Positions 43,596 through 53,975 of a stretch of 64,000 bases of DNA are shown in pieces. Both the position numbers and the translations under genes were made by a program. The notes under the pieces were generated by a model that saw nothing but the letters and a program-made list of their open reading frames with translations, did not search any database and was not told where the DNA came from. Origin of the DNA: Pseudomonas putida (GTDB lineage: Bacteria > Pseudomonadota > Gammaproteobacteria > Pseudomonadales > Pseudomonadaceae). The stretch's first letter is position 1, and each line of letters begins with the position of its first letter. The stretch spans positions 248,001-312,000 of the forward strand of contig NZ_SMTE01000004.1 of assembly GCF_004357765.1 (NCBI RefSeq), in the 5' to 3' direction.

Positions 43596-44638
43596 TGTCT
43601 CCGGGGTTGGGTCGGCGTCGCCGGAGCCGCGGCTGGCGCCGGAGCTTCAGGCACGGCGGCAGGTGCAGTCGCAGCCGGAGCCGCCGGGACAGCCGCTGCG
43701 GGAGCGGTCGCCCCGGAAGCGCCGGTCTCGGTCGCCGGCTGGGCCGGGGACGTCGCGCCCTTGCGATCGGCCTCTTCCTGGGCGACGGCGGCGTCGGTCG
43801 CGCGTTGCTCCGGTGTGCGTCGGTCACTGAACACCAGCAGCATGTAGCGGCTGCGGTTGAGGGCGGCAGTGGGGATGGCGCGAACGATGGCGAACGGCTG
43901 GCCGGAGTCGTGGATCACTTCGTTGACCGTGGCCACCGGGTAGCCGGCGGGGAAACGCTGGCCCATGCCGGAACTGACCAGCAGGTCGCCTTCCTTGATG
44001 TCGGCGGTATCGGCCACATGACGCAGTTCGAGACGCTCAGGGTTGCCGGTACCGCTGGCGATCGCGCGCAAGCCATTGCGGTTGACCTGCACCGGAATGC
44101 TGTGGGTGGTGTCGGTCAGCAGCAGCACGCGCGAGGTGTAGGGCATCAATTCGACCACCTGGCCCATCAGGCCACGGGCATCGAGCACCGGCTGGCCCAG
44201 GAACACGCCATCACGTTCGCCCTTGTTGATCATGATCCGGTGGGTGAACGGATTGGGATCGACGCCGATCAGCTCGGCGACTTCGACCTTCTCGTTGACC
44301 AGCGCCGAGGAGTTGAGCAACTCGCGCAACCGCACGTTCTGTTCGGTCAGGGCCGCCAGCTTCTGCAGCCGCCCCTGCAGCAGCAGGGCTTCGGTCTTGA
44401 GCTTCTCGTTCTCGGCGATCAGTTCGTTGCGGCTGCCGAACTGGCCAGCCACGCCCTGCCAGAGGCGCTGCGGCAGGTCGGTGATCCAGTACGACTCCAT
44501 CAGGACCAGGCCCATCTGGCTGCGCACCGGTTTGAGCACGGCAAAACGTGCGTCGACCACCATCAGCGCGACGGACAACACCACGAGCACGAGCAAGCGC
44601 ACGCCCAGCGAGGGGCCCTTGGAGAAAAGCGGTTTAAT
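43592..44638 (-). CDS. mreC: Rod-shape protein MreC, with an ATT start codon
   Basis: Bitopic membrane protein linking MreB filaments to periplasmic wall enzymes; 348 aa. The product is (M)KPLFSKGPSLGVRLLVL when started at ATT 44638, matching E. coli MreC MKPIFSRGPSLQIRLIL. An AGGA lies 7 nt upstream of the ATT. Upstream in frame a TGA comes eight codons earlier, and no ATG, GTG or TTG lies between; the next conventional start, GTG 44602, would remove 12 conserved residues and lacks a ribosome binding site. The transmembrane helix (about 15-30), a coiled coil (about 70-110) and the beta-rich domain follow. The C-terminal ~55 residues are a low-complexity Ala/Pro tail. Confidence 0.9.
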   Translation of the reverse strand: MKPLFSKGPSLGVRLLVLVVLSVALMVVDARFAVLKPVRSQMGLVLMESYWITDLPQRLWQGVAGQFGSRNELIAENEKLKTEALLLQGRLQKLAALTEQNVRLRELLNSSALVNEKVEVAELIGVDPNPFTHRIMINKGERDGVFLGQPVLDARGLMGQVVELMPYTSRVLLLTDTTHSIPVQVNRNGLRAIASGTGNPERLELRHVADTADIKEGDLLVSSGMGQRFPAGYPVATVNEVIHDSGQPFAIVRAIPTAALNRSRYMLLVFSDRRTPEQRATDAAVAQEEADRKGATSPAQPATETGASGATAPAAAVPAAPAATAPAAVPEAPAPAAAPATPTQPRRQ

Positions 44639-44744
44639 GGGCCGTTCCTCGTGGACGACTCAGGAAGTCATGGGACATGGGACAACGCACCAGCCTGGTT
44701 GCGGGTTGACGGAAACGGCGCACGATTTGCGCCTGCCCAACGCA

Positions 44745-44773
44745 TACAGGTAGCACTGCGCGTGCTACCTGTA
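44745..44773 (-). other. Hairpin between mreB and mreC
   Basis: A perfect 12-bp stem (44745-44756 with 44762-44773) with a 5-nt loop, 30 bp after the mreB stop. No T-run follows. It resembles a processing or attenuation site that could lower mreCD expression relative to mreB. Confidence 0.6.
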
Positions 44774-44802
44774 AACCGGGCGCTCGGATGCAGCGAGCGA
44801 AA

Positions 44803-45999
<1,197 letters not shown>

Positions 46000-46044
46000 T
46001 CATCACGGACCCTATTCCGTTCTTTGTTTCCCCTGGAGATTCCC

Positions 46045-46332
46045 ATGGCGCTCGAACGCTGCGACGTGGAAAAGATCGCCCATCTGGCCCGTCTGGGCCT
46101 CAATGAAGGCGAACTTCCGCGCATTACCGATGCCCTGAACAGCATTCTCGGCCTGGTCGACCAGATGCAGGCCGTCGACACCACTGGCATCGAGCCACTG
46201 GCACACCCACTGGAGGCCAGCCAGCGCCTGCGCCCCGACCAGGTCACCGAGCACAACCAGCGCGACGCCTACCAGGCCATCGCACCCGCGACCGAAAACG
46301 GTCTGTACCTGGTTCCCAAAGTCATCGAGTAA
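46045..46332 (+). CDS. gatC: Asp/Glu-tRNA amidotransferase subunit GatC
   Basis: 95-aa small subunit of the GatCAB complex that converts misacylated Asp-tRNA-Asn and/or Glu-tRNA-Gln to the amide forms. It wraps between GatA and GatB. Start ATG 46045 ([19 protein letters not shown]) has a CTGGAG ribosome binding site; an in-frame ATG at 45931 is too far upstream and adds unrelated residues. It leads the gatC-gatA-gatB operon. Confidence 0.96.
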   Translation: MALERCDVEKIAHLARLGLNEGELPRITDALNSILGLVDQMQAVDTTGIEPLAHPLEASQRLRPDQVTEHNQRDAYQAIAPATENGLYLVPKVIE

Positions 46333-46347
46333 GGGATAGAGCCTGCC

Positions 46348-47799
46348 ATGCATGAATTGACCCTGGCCGAGATCGCCCGCGGACTCGCCGACAAGTCGTT
46401 TTCCTCCGAAGAGCTGACCGGCGCCCTGCTGGCGCGTGTCAAGCAACTGGACCCACAGATCAACAGCTTCATCAGCGTCACCGAAGAGCTGGCCCTGGGC
46501 CAGGCGCGGGCCGCCGACGCCCGTCGCGCCGCTGGCGAAAACGGCGCGTTGCTCGGCGCACCGATCGCTCACAAGGACCTGTTCTGCACCCTCGGCGTGC
46601 GCACCAGTTGCGGCTCGAAGATGCTCGACAACTTCAAGGCGCCCTACGACGCCACGGTGGTCGCCAAGCTGGCCGAAGCCGGCATGGTCACGCTGGGCAA
46701 GACCAACATGGACGAGTTCGCCATGGGTTCGGCCAACGAATCCAGCCACTACGGCGCGGTGAAGAACCCGTGGAGCCTCGAGCACGTGCCAGGCGGCTCG
46801 TCCGGTGGCTCGGCTGCGGCAGTGGCCGCGCGCCTGCTCCCGGCCACCACCGGCACGGATACCGGCGGTTCGATCCGTCAGCCGGCGGCACTGACCAACC
46901 TCACTGGCCTCAAGCCGACGTATGGTCGTGTCTCGCGCTGGGGGATGATCGCCTACGCCTCCAGCCTCGATCAGGGCGGCCCGCTGGCGCGCACCGCCGA
47001 AGACTGCGCCCTGCTGCTGCAAGGCATGGCCGGCTTCGACGCCAAGGACTCCACCAGCATCGACGAGCCGGTGCCTGACTACAGCGCCAGCCTGAACGAT
47101 TCGCTGCAGGGCCTGCGCATCGGCCTGCCGAAGGAATACTTCGGCGCCGGCCTCGACCCACGCATCGCCGAGCTGGTCCAGGCCAGCGTCAAGGAGCTGG
47201 AAAAGCTCGGCGCGGTGGTCAAGGAAATCAGCCTGCCGAACATGCAGCACGCCATTCCGGCGTACTACGTGATCGCGCCTGCGGAAGCCTCCTCCAACCT
47301 GTCGCGTTTCGACGGCGTGCGTTTCGGCTATCGCTGCGATGCGCCCAAGGACCTCACCGACCTGTACAAGCGCTCCCGTGGCGAAGGCTTCGGCGCCGAA
47401 GTGCAACGCCGCATCATGGTCGGCACCTATGCCCTGTCGGCGGGTTACTACGATGCGTATTACGTCAAGGCGCAACAGATCCGCCGGCTGATCAAGAACG
47501 ACTTCATGGCGGCTTTCGAAGGCGTCGACCTGATCCTCGGCCCGACCACGCCGAACCCGGCCTGGAAGCTAGGCGCCAAGAGCAGCGACCCGGTCGCCGC
47601 CTACCTGGAAGACGTCTACACCATCACCGCCAACCTGGCCGGCCTGCCGGGCCTGTCGATGCCGGCCGGCTTCGTGGACGGCCTGCCGGTGGGCGTGCAA
47701 CTGCTGGCACCGTACTTCCAGGAAGGCCGCCTGCTCAACGTCGCGCACCGTTACCAGCAAGTCACCGACTGGCATACCCGCGCTCCTAACGGCTTCTGA
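46348..47799 (+). CDS. gatA: Asp/Glu-tRNA amidotransferase subunit GatA
   Basis: Glutamine/asparagine amidase subunit of GatCAB, 483 aa. The amidase-signature Ser-cis-Ser-Lys triad is Lys76 (IAHKDL), Ser151 ([10 protein letters not shown]) and Ser175 ([12 protein letters not shown]). It delivers ammonia through an internal channel to GatB. Confidence 0.98.
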   Translation: MHELTLAEIARGLADKSFSSEELTGALLARVKQLDPQINSFISVTEELALGQARAADARRAAGENGALLGAPIAHKDLFCTLGVRTSCGSKMLDNFKAPYDATVVAKLAEAGMVTLGKTNMDEFAMGSANESSHYGAVKNPWSLEHVPGGSSGGSAAAVAARLLPATTGTDTGGSIRQPAALTNLTGLKPTYGRVSRWGMIAYASSLDQGGPLARTAEDCALLLQGMAGFDAKDSTSIDEPVPDYSASLNDSLQGLRIGLPKEYFGAGLDPRIAELVQASVKELEKLGAVVKEISLPNMQHAIPAYYVIAPAEASSNLSRFDGVRFGYRCDAPKDLTDLYKRSRGEGFGAEVQRRIMVGTYALSAGYYDAYYVKAQQIRRLIKNDFMAAFEGVDLILGPTTPNPAWKLGAKSSDPVAAYLEDVYTITANLAGLPGLSMPAGFVDGLPVGVQLLAPYFQEGRLLNVAHRYQQVTDWHTRAPNGF

Positions 47800-47810
47800 G
47801 GAATTCACAC

Positions 47811-49256
47811 ATGCAATGGGAAGTTGTGATCGGGCTGGAGATTCATACCCAGCTGGCCACCCAGTCGAAGATCTTCTCCGGCAGTGCCACCACCTTCGGC
47901 TCCGAGCCGAACACCCAGGCCAGCCTGGTCGACCTGGGCATGCCCGGCGTACTGCCGGTGCTCAACGCCGAAGCCGTGCGCATGGCCTGCATGTTCGGCC
48001 TGGCGATCGACGCCGAAATCGGCAAGCGCAACGTGTTCGCGCGCAAGAACTACTTCTACCCCGACTTGCCCAAGGGCTACCAGATCAGCCAGATGGACCT
48101 GCCGATCGTCGGCAAGGGCCACCTGGACATCGCCCTCGAAGACGGCACCATCAAGCGTATCGGCGTGACCCGCGCGCACCTGGAAGAAGATGCCGGCAAG
48201 AGCCTGCACGAAGACTTCAGTGGTTCCACCGGCATCGACCTGAACCGTGCCGGCACGCCCCTGCTGGAAATCGTCTCCGAGCCGGACATGCGCAGTGCCA
48301 AGGAAGCCGTCGCCTATGTCAAGGCGATTCACGCCCTGGTGCGTTACCTCGGCATCTGCGACGGCAACATGGCCGAAGGTTCGCTGCGTTGCGACTGCAA
48401 CGTGTCGATCCGGCCAAAAGGCCAGACTGAGTTCGGCACCCGCTGCGAGATCAAGAACGTCAACTCGTTCCGCTTCATCGAGCGCGCCATCAACAGCGAG
48501 ATCCAGCGCCAGATCGACCTGATCGAAGACGGCGGCAAGGTCGTTCAGGAAACTCGCCTGTACGATCCAAACAAGGACGAGACCCGCTCGATGCGCAGCA
48601 AGGAGGAGGCCAACGACTACCGTTACTTCCCCGATCCGGACCTGCTGCCAGTGGTGATCGAGGATAGCTTCCTGGAAACCGTCCGCGCCGGCCTGCCAGA
48701 GCTGCCGACCCAGAAGGTCGAGCGCTTCCAGCAGCAGTACGGCCTGTCGGCCTACGACGCCAACGTCCTGGCCTCCAGCCGCGAACAGGCGGACTACTTC
48801 GAGGAAGTGGTGAAGATCGGCGGCGACGCCAAGCTTGCCGCCAACTGGGTCATGGTCGAGCTGGGCAGTCTGCTCAACAAGCTTGGGGTCGAGATCGACC
48901 AGGCACCGGTCAGCGCCGCGCACTTGGGCGGCATGCTCCTGCGCATCCGCGACAACACCATCAGTGGCAAGATCGCCAAGACCGTGTTCGAGGCGATGGC
49001 TGCCGGTGAAGGCGATGCCGACAGCATCATCGAAAGCAAAGGCCTCAAGCAGGTCACCGACACCGGTGCGATCGACAAGATGCTCGACGAAGTCCTGGCT
49101 GCCAACGCCGAGCAGGTCGAACAATACCGCGCAGCCGACGAGGCCAAGCGAGGCAAGATGTTCGGCTTCTTCGTCGGCCAGGCGATGAAGGCATCCAAAG
49201 GCAAGGCCAACCCGGGGCAGGTGAACCAATTGCTCAAGGCCAAGCTCGAAGGGTGA
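47811..49256 (+). CDS. gatB: Asp/Glu-tRNA amidotransferase subunit GatB
   Basis: 481-aa kinase/amidotransferase subunit that phosphorylates the misacylated aminoacyl-tRNA and transfers ammonia. It begins [15 protein letters not shown], and the Mg/substrate segment with [10 protein letters not shown] is present. The C-terminal YqeY-like tRNA-binding tail (about 330-481) is complete. It starts 11 bp after gatA. Confidence 0.98.
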   Translation: MQWEVVIGLEIHTQLATQSKIFSGSATTFGSEPNTQASLVDLGMPGVLPVLNAEAVRMACMFGLAIDAEIGKRNVFARKNYFYPDLPKGYQISQMDLPIVGKGHLDIALEDGTIKRIGVTRAHLEEDAGKSLHEDFSGSTGIDLNRAGTPLLEIVSEPDMRSAKEAVAYVKAIHALVRYLGICDGNMAEGSLRCDCNVSIRPKGQTEFGTRCEIKNVNSFRFIERAINSEIQRQIDLIEDGGKVVQETRLYDPNKDETRSMRSKEEANDYRYFPDPDLLPVVIEDSFLETVRAGLPELPTQKVERFQQQYGLSAYDANVLASSREQADYFEEVVKIGGDAKLAANWVMVELGSLLNKLGVEIDQAPVSAAHLGGMLLRIRDNTISGKIAKTVFEAMAAGEGDADSIIESKGLKQVTDTGAIDKMLDEVLAANAEQVEQYRAADEAKRGKMFGFFVGQAMKASKGKANPGQVNQLLKAKLEG

Positions 49257-49274
49257 CGGTTTTGTCCCTGTAAT

Positions 49275-49358
49275 CCTTCGCGGGCAAGCCCGCCCTCGCA
49301 GCCCCCGCGCCACCCTCCCAGGCGGCGCCTCACCTGTGGGAGCGGGGTTGCCCGCGAA
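49275..49358. repeat. Inverted pair of REP elements after gatB
   Basis: One REP core (TTCGCGGGCAAGCCCGC) lies at about 49277-49293 and the inverted copy (CTGTGGGAGCGGGGTTGCCC) at about 49334-49358. The pair separates gatB from the RlpA-like gene and probably serves as a transcript end or mRNA-stabilising structure. Confidence 0.7.
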
Positions 49359-49382
49359 TGGCCACCCTGGAGAACCCCTGAC

Positions 49383-49757
49383 TTGCTGATGCGATCACTG
49401 GGCACCCTTGCCTTCATCTCCTTCCTGGCCGGCTGTGCCAGTCACGACATCGACCCACGCGGCTACGACCAGACCGGTACCGCGTCCTACTATGGCTCGC
49501 GCCACCATGGCAAACGTACTGCCAGCGGCGAAGCCTTCAATCAACATGGCCTCACCGCCGCCCACCGCAGCCTGCCGTTTGGCAGCAAGGTGCTGGTCAC
49601 CAACCTGTCGAACCAGCGCAGCGTGGTGGTCCGCATCAATGACCGCGGCCCACACACCCGGGGCCGACTGATCGATCTATCCCGTGCTGCAGCGGAAAAA
49701 ATCGGCATGCTGCGTAGCGGAACTGCGCGCGTGCGGGTACAAGGGCTGAGCGACTGA
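49383..49757 (+). CDS. Short RlpA-like lipoprotein (double-psi beta-barrel only)
   Basis: 124 aa. Lipoprotein signal with lipobox LAGC near residues 15-18, then a double-psi beta-barrel domain (about 31-122, with [19 protein letters not shown] and RINDRGPH). RlpA enzymes are lytic transglycosylases acting on denuded septal glycan strands. This one lacks the C-terminal SPOR domain that sends RlpA to the septum. TTG at 49383 is nine bases after GGAGA; the ATG two codons later is 15 bases away, so TTG may be the real start. Confidence 0.82.
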   Translation: MLMRSLGTLAFISFLAGCASHDIDPRGYDQTGTASYYGSRHHGKRTASGEAFNQHGLTAAHRSLPFGSKVLVTNLSNQRSVVVRINDRGPHTRGRLIDLSRAAAEKIGMLRSGTARVRVQGLSD

Positions 49758-49787
49758 TCCGACCTGACGCCCCATCTGACAGGAGCC

Positions 49788-50879
49788 CTGACCATCTTCG
49801 ACCTGGCCACCCTTCCCACCCTCAGCCTGCTGCAACTGGGCGCGGCACTCGTATTGCTGATCGGCGGTGCCGAATTGATGGTGCGTGCCGCCCTGCGCCT
49901 GGCCCAGCATCTGCATGTGCGACCGCTGATCATCGGCCTCAGTCTGGTGGCCTTCGGCAGCACGGCGCCACAGCTCACGGTGAGCCTGCAAGCTGCCTAC
50001 CAAGGTGCACCGGACGTTGCCGTGGGCAGCGTGATCGGCAGCAACATCTTCAACGTTCTGGTCATTCTCGGCCTGGCCGCACTGATCATTCCCTTGCGGG
50101 TTTCCCGTCAGCTGGTGCGTCTGGATATCCCACTGATGATCCTGGCGAGCGTCCTGGTCTACGCCCTGTGCGTCAATGGCCAGCTGGGGCGCTTCGAAGG
50201 GCTGGTACTGTTGCTCGGCCTGGTCGGCTACCTGGCCATGCTCTGGCATCAGTCTCGCCACTATGCCCGCACCTACCCAGCGCCCGCCTTGGTCGCCGTG
50301 CGCCCTGGCCGCTTCTGGTCCGCCACCTTGCTGCAAGTGTCCATTGGCTTGGTGCTGCTGAGCCTGGCCGGCCACCTGCTGCTGCAGGCCGCCGTCGAGG
50401 TGGCAACCGACTTGGGGCTTTCCGAGCGCGTCATCGGCCTGACAGTGGTAGCGGTCTGCACCTCACTGCCAGAACTGGCCGCCGCACTGGTCGCGGCGTT
50501 GCGCGGTGAACGGGAAATCGCCGTGGGCACGGTGATCGGCAGCAACCTGCTCAATTTGCTTGGGGTGCTGGGGCTGACCGCACTGATCACCCCCGAGCCC
50601 TTGAGCATTTCACCCAATGCCCTCGGGTTCGACCTGCCGGTGATGCTCGGCGTCGCTGTCCTGGCCTTGCCGATGTTCTACTCCGGCTACCGCATCACCC
50701 GCGCCGAGGGCCTGGTACTGCTCTGCCTCTACCTGGCCTATGGCCTGCATGTGGCAGCCTTCACCATGGGCATGCCGCTGGCCGGCCGGCTGGAGCGGTT
50801 GATGCTGTTCTATGTGCTGCCGGTGCTAGGCGCGGTACTGCTCTACACCACCTTACGCGCCTGGCGCCGCCAGCACTGA
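49788..50879 (+). CDS. Na+/Ca2+ exchanger-family antiporter with a non-canonical start
   Basis: About 363 aa with ten predicted membrane helices in two halves, each carrying the CaCA alpha motif: FGSTAPQ plus GSVIGSNIFN (residues ~56-90), and CTSLPEL plus GTVIGSNLLN (~224-257). In the first half the usual acidic ligand of G-T-S-A-P-E is Gln62; in the second half Glu229 is kept. The frame from CTG 49788 supplies the first helix (LSLLQLGAALVLLIGGAELM). AGGAG at 49781-49785 lies two bases from this CTG and eight from an ATC at 49794. The first TTG (49854) would cut into the helix. The start is therefore uncertain. Confidence 0.75.
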   Translation: MTIFDLATLPTLSLLQLGAALVLLIGGAELMVRAALRLAQHLHVRPLIIGLSLVAFGSTAPQLTVSLQAAYQGAPDVAVGSVIGSNIFNVLVILGLAALIIPLRVSRQLVRLDIPLMILASVLVYALCVNGQLGRFEGLVLLLGLVGYLAMLWHQSRHYARTYPAPALVAVRPGRFWSATLLQVSIGLVLLSLAGHLLLQAAVEVATDLGLSERVIGLTVVAVCTSLPELAAALVAALRGEREIAVGTVIGSNLLNLLGVLGLTALITPEPLSISPNALGFDLPVMLGVAVLALPMFYSGYRITRAEGLVLLCLYLAYGLHVAAFTMGMPLAGRLERLMLFYVLPVLGAVLLYTTLRAWRRQH

Positions 50880-50894
50880 TCGGAACTGCCTGAG

Positions 50895-52253
50895 TTACCG
50901 AGCTTGCCGGGCTTTCTTGACGCAGAACGCCCCCCACAGCACCAGGATCCAGGCAGGGATCAGCATCACCGAAATACGCACGCTGGGGGTCAGGAACATG
51001 ACCACCAGGATCAGCACGATGAACGCCAGGCACAGGTAGTTGGTCAGCGGGTGTCCCAGGCTCTTGTAGAACGGCGTGACACCCGCCGCCAACTTGGCCT
51101 TGCGGAACTTCAGGTGAGTGATGCTGATGCTCGCCCAGTTGATCACCAGTGCCGACACCGCCAGCGCCATCAACAGGCCAAACGCCTCACCCGGCATCAA
51201 GTAGTTGATCAACACGCACAACCCCGTAGCGAACGCCGATACGCCCAGCGCGGTCAACGGCACGCCACGGCGACTCACCTTGAGCAGCTGACGCGGCGCA
51301 TCGCCCTGGCTGGCCAAGCCGAACAGCATACGGCTGTTGGCATACACGCAGCTGTTGTACACCGACAACGCCGCGGTGAGCACCACCACGTTGAGAATGG
51401 TCGCCACCACGTCGCTGTCCAGTTCGTGGAAGATCATCACGAACGGACTGCCGCCCTGCACCACCTTCTGCCACGGGTACAGCGACAGCAACACCGCCAA
51501 TGCGCCGATATAGAAGATCAGAATGCGGTACACCACCTGGTTGGTGGCCTTGGGAATGCTCACCTTCGGATTGGCGGCCTCAGCCGCAGTGATGCCGACC
51601 AGCTCCAGACCACCGAACGAAAACATGATCACCGCCAGCGCCATGACCAGGCCGCCGACGCCGTTGGGGAAGAAGCCGCCGTACTGCCAGAGGTTGGCCA
51701 CACTGGCCTGCGCGCCCCCCTGCCCACTGCCCAGCAGCCAGGCACCGAAACCGATCATGCTGACGATCGCCACCACCTTGATCAGGGCGAACCAGAACTC
51801 CAGCTCGCCGTAGACCTTCACCTGGGTCAGGTTGATCAGGTTGATGACCACGAAGAAGATCGCCGCTGTTGCCCAGGTCGGGAAGCCCGGCCACCAGTAC
51901 TGCACGTAGATACCGACGGCGGTGAGCTCGGCCATCCCCACGAGCACGTAGACCACCCAGTAGTTCCAGCCCGAAACGAATCCGGCGAACTCGCTCCAGT
52001 ACTTGTGGGCGAAGTGGCTGAAGCTGCCTGCGACCGGCTCTTCGACCACCATCTCACCCAGCTGGCGCATGATCAGGAAGGCCATCAGGCCGGCGATGGC
52101 ATACCCCAGCAATACCGAGGGACCGGCTAGCTGGATGGTCTGGGCGATCCCCAGGAACAACCCGGTGCCAATGGCTCCGCCCAGCGCGATGAGCTGGATA
52201 TGACGATTCTTCAGCCCGCGCTGCAACTGCTCGGGCGTGCTCTGGTCTTGCAT
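50895..52253 (-). CDS. aroP: Aromatic amino acid permease AroP
   Basis: 452-aa APC-family permease with 12 membrane helices. It is very close to E. coli AroP/PheP, with QLQRGLKNRHIQLIALGGA at the N-terminus, the VVEEPVAGSFSHFA segment and the IPKATNQVVYRILIFY region. It likely imports Phe, Tyr and Trp by proton symport. Converges with the antiporter gene, 15 bp between stops. Confidence 0.92.
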   Translation of the reverse strand: MQDQSTPEQLQRGLKNRHIQLIALGGAIGTGLFLGIAQTIQLAGPSVLLGYAIAGLMAFLIMRQLGEMVVEEPVAGSFSHFAHKYWSEFAGFVSGWNYWVVYVLVGMAELTAVGIYVQYWWPGFPTWATAAIFFVVINLINLTQVKVYGELEFWFALIKVVAIVSMIGFGAWLLGSGQGGAQASVANLWQYGGFFPNGVGGLVMALAVIMFSFGGLELVGITAAEAANPKVSIPKATNQVVYRILIFYIGALAVLLSLYPWQKVVQGGSPFVMIFHELDSDVVATILNVVVLTAALSVYNSCVYANSRMLFGLASQGDAPRQLLKVSRRGVPLTALGVSAFATGLCVLINYLMPGEAFGLLMALAVSALVINWASISITHLKFRKAKLAAGVTPFYKSLGHPLTNYLCLAFIVLILVVMFLTPSVRISVMLIPAWILVLWGAFCVKKARQAR

Positions 52254-52309
52254 GAAGTGTCCTTTGGTTCAGTGAGGCAATGTTGTTGCTGTTATATGCA
52301 GTCGAGGAT

Positions 52310-53251
52310 CTAGATCCATCCGCCCCACTGCAAGATGAAAATGCCGATGTTGGTGGTAATGGCCGCCATCAGCGTGGTGATCACGATGATCGACGCTGCC
52401 AACTCGTGGTTGCCGTTGGCCGCTCGGGCCATGACGTAGCTGGCCGCTGCGGTGGGGCTGCCGATGTAGAGGAACAGGATGCCCAGTTCGGCACCCCGGA
52501 AACCGCAGAGCCAGGCGCCAAGGGTGCCGAGCAGCGGCAGCCAGACCATCTTCACCAGACTGGCATCGATGGCCAGCTTGCCGCTGTCGCGCAGGGCCGC
52601 GAGTGACAGGGTCCCACCGATGCAGATCAGTGCCAGGGGCAGCGTCATCTGCGCCAGGTAGTCACCCGAAGTCAGCAGCCAGTTGGGCAACGGCACCTGT
52701 CCGTAGGCCATGGGCGCGGCCACCAGCACGCTGATGATCAGCGGGTTGCTGAAGATGCTCTTGCAGATGCTCCAGGGGTCGGATTTGAGATCGGGGCTGT
52801 ATACCGCCAGTACCACTGCCGACAGAGCGTTGTACATGAGGATGACCAGACCGGCCAGCACAGCCCCGAGGGAAATACCGTAGTCACCATAGAGGCTGGC
52901 AGCCAGCGCCAAGCCGATCACGCCGTTGTTGCCGCGAAACGCCCCCTGGGTGTAGATGCCTCGCTCGGCGAGCGGACTGCGCCAGAACGCCAAGCCCCAG
53001 GACAGGGCGAAGCCGACCAGGGTAGCGGCGACGAAGTAGAGCATGACCCCTGGCTTGACCGCCGCGGCCAGGTCGGCGTGATAGATACCGAGGAACAGCA
53101 GCGCCGGCATGCAGACGTTGAACACCAATTGCGAGGCCACGCGATTGAAGTTGTCGTCGATGAGGTGGATGCGCTTGAGCAATATACCCAAGAAAAGCAT
53201 GGCAAAGACGGGCGCCGTGATGTTCAGCGTCTGGATGAGAAGGGCGAGCAT
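52310..53251 (-). CDS. AEC-family transporter
   Basis: 313 aa with about ten helices, auxin efflux carrier superfamily. Typical segments are the first helix with PVFAMLFLGILLKR, the broken helix with GAFRGNNGVIGLALAASLYG and the C-terminal YIGSPTAAASYVMARAANGNHELAASIIVITTLMA-type region. Start is ATG 53251 or an upstream TTG at 53257. It lies 56 bp before aroP on the same strand, possibly in one transcript. The substrate is unknown (malate, or other carboxylates in related proteins). Confidence 0.87.
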   Translation of the reverse strand: MLALLIQTLNITAPVFAMLFLGILLKRIHLIDDNFNRVASQLVFNVCMPALLFLGIYHADLAAAVKPGVMLYFVAATLVGFALSWGLAFWRSPLAERGIYTQGAFRGNNGVIGLALAASLYGDYGISLGAVLAGLVILMYNALSAVVLAVYSPDLKSDPWSICKSIFSNPLIISVLVAAPMAYGQVPLPNWLLTSGDYLAQMTLPLALICIGGTLSLAALRDSGKLAIDASLVKMVWLPLLGTLGAWLCGFRGAELGILFLYIGSPTAAASYVMARAANGNHELAASIIVITTLMAAITTNIGIFILQWGGWI

Positions 53252-53360
53252 GCGCAAGCGGTCCTGAGGAAGGGTTGCCGTTCAAGGGGCAGATGATACG
53301 CCAACGCGTCAGGAAATGCGGGGATCTAGAGGGAAAATTCAGTTCTTCTGGAGGTTGTAA

Positions 53361-53408
53361 CGGCCTCTTCGCGGGCAGTCGGGGCGCCGAACCGCCGCGA
53401 AGAGGCCG
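53361..53408. terminator. Long-stem hairpin after roxR
   Basis: A perfect 14-bp stem (53361-53374 with 53395-53408) with a 20-nt loop, 6 bp beyond the roxR stop. The arms are REP-like (CGGCCTCTTCGCGG). No T-run follows on the minus strand, so it is a stabilising or Rho-type end for roxSR. Confidence 0.6.
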
Positions 53409-53414
53409 GGAGGA

Positions 53415-53975
53415 TCAGCGCCGGACCGGCCGCTTCTGCAACTTGCGCTGCAAGGTCCGGCGGTGCATGCCCAGCGCCCGGGCGGTGGCCGAGATATTGC
53501 CCTCGTGCTCGTTGAGCACTCGCTGGATGTGCTCCCACTGCAAGCGGTCGACCGACATCGGGTTCTCAGGCACCAGGGTGTCGAGATCGGTGTGCTCGGA
53601 CAGCAGCGCCGCCAGCACGTCGTCGGCATCGGCCGGCTTGCACAGATAGTTGCATGCCCCACGCTTGACCGCCTCGACTGCGGTGGCGATGCTCGAGTAA
53701 CCGGTCAGGATCACCACGCGCATTTCCGGGTCGAGTTCCAGAAGCTTGGGCAGCAGCACCAAGCCGGAGTCGCCTTCCATCTTCAGGTCCAGCGTCGCAT
53801 AGTCGGGCAGGTCCTGCTTGGCCAGCGCCAGCCCTTCTTCGGCGGAACCGGCAGTGCTGACGCGGAAACCGCGGCGGCTCATGGCACGCGCCATGACGCG
53901 GGTGAAAGTGGCATCGTCGTCCACCAGCAGCAGGTGCGGCAGCTCTTCGCTTTCGACCTGGTTTTCGTCACTCAT
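53415..53975 (-). CDS. roxR: Redox response regulator RoxR (RegA/PrrA family)
   Basis: 186 aa. Receiver domain with the acidic pocket Asp19-Asp21, phospho-acceptor Asp63 (ATLDLKMEGD), TGY and KPAD. A short linker then leads to a Fis-type helix-turn-helix (EHEGNISATARALGMHRRTLQRKL). Start ATG 53975 overlaps the roxS stop. In P. putida, RoxSR controls terminal oxidases and redox balance. Confidence 0.94.
   Translation of the reverse strand: MSDENQVESEELPHLLLVDDDATFTRVMARAMSRRGFRVSTAGSAEEGLALAKQDLPDYATLDLKMEGDSGLVLLPKLLELDPEMRVVILTGYSSIATAVEAVKRGACNYLCKPADADDVLAALLSEHTDLDTLVPENPMSVDRLQWEHIQRVLNEHEGNISATARALGMHRRTLQRKLQKRPVRR

Noticed and set aside
46012-47475. 487-codon open frame antisense to gatC-gatA
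   Set aside because: Overlaps two well-conserved genes completely and shows no domain.
49383-50879. Possible fusion of the RlpA-like gene and the exchanger, since both are in the same frame
   Set aside because: A TGA at 49755-49757 separates them, and a ribosome binding site follows it. The first protein is a complete domain.
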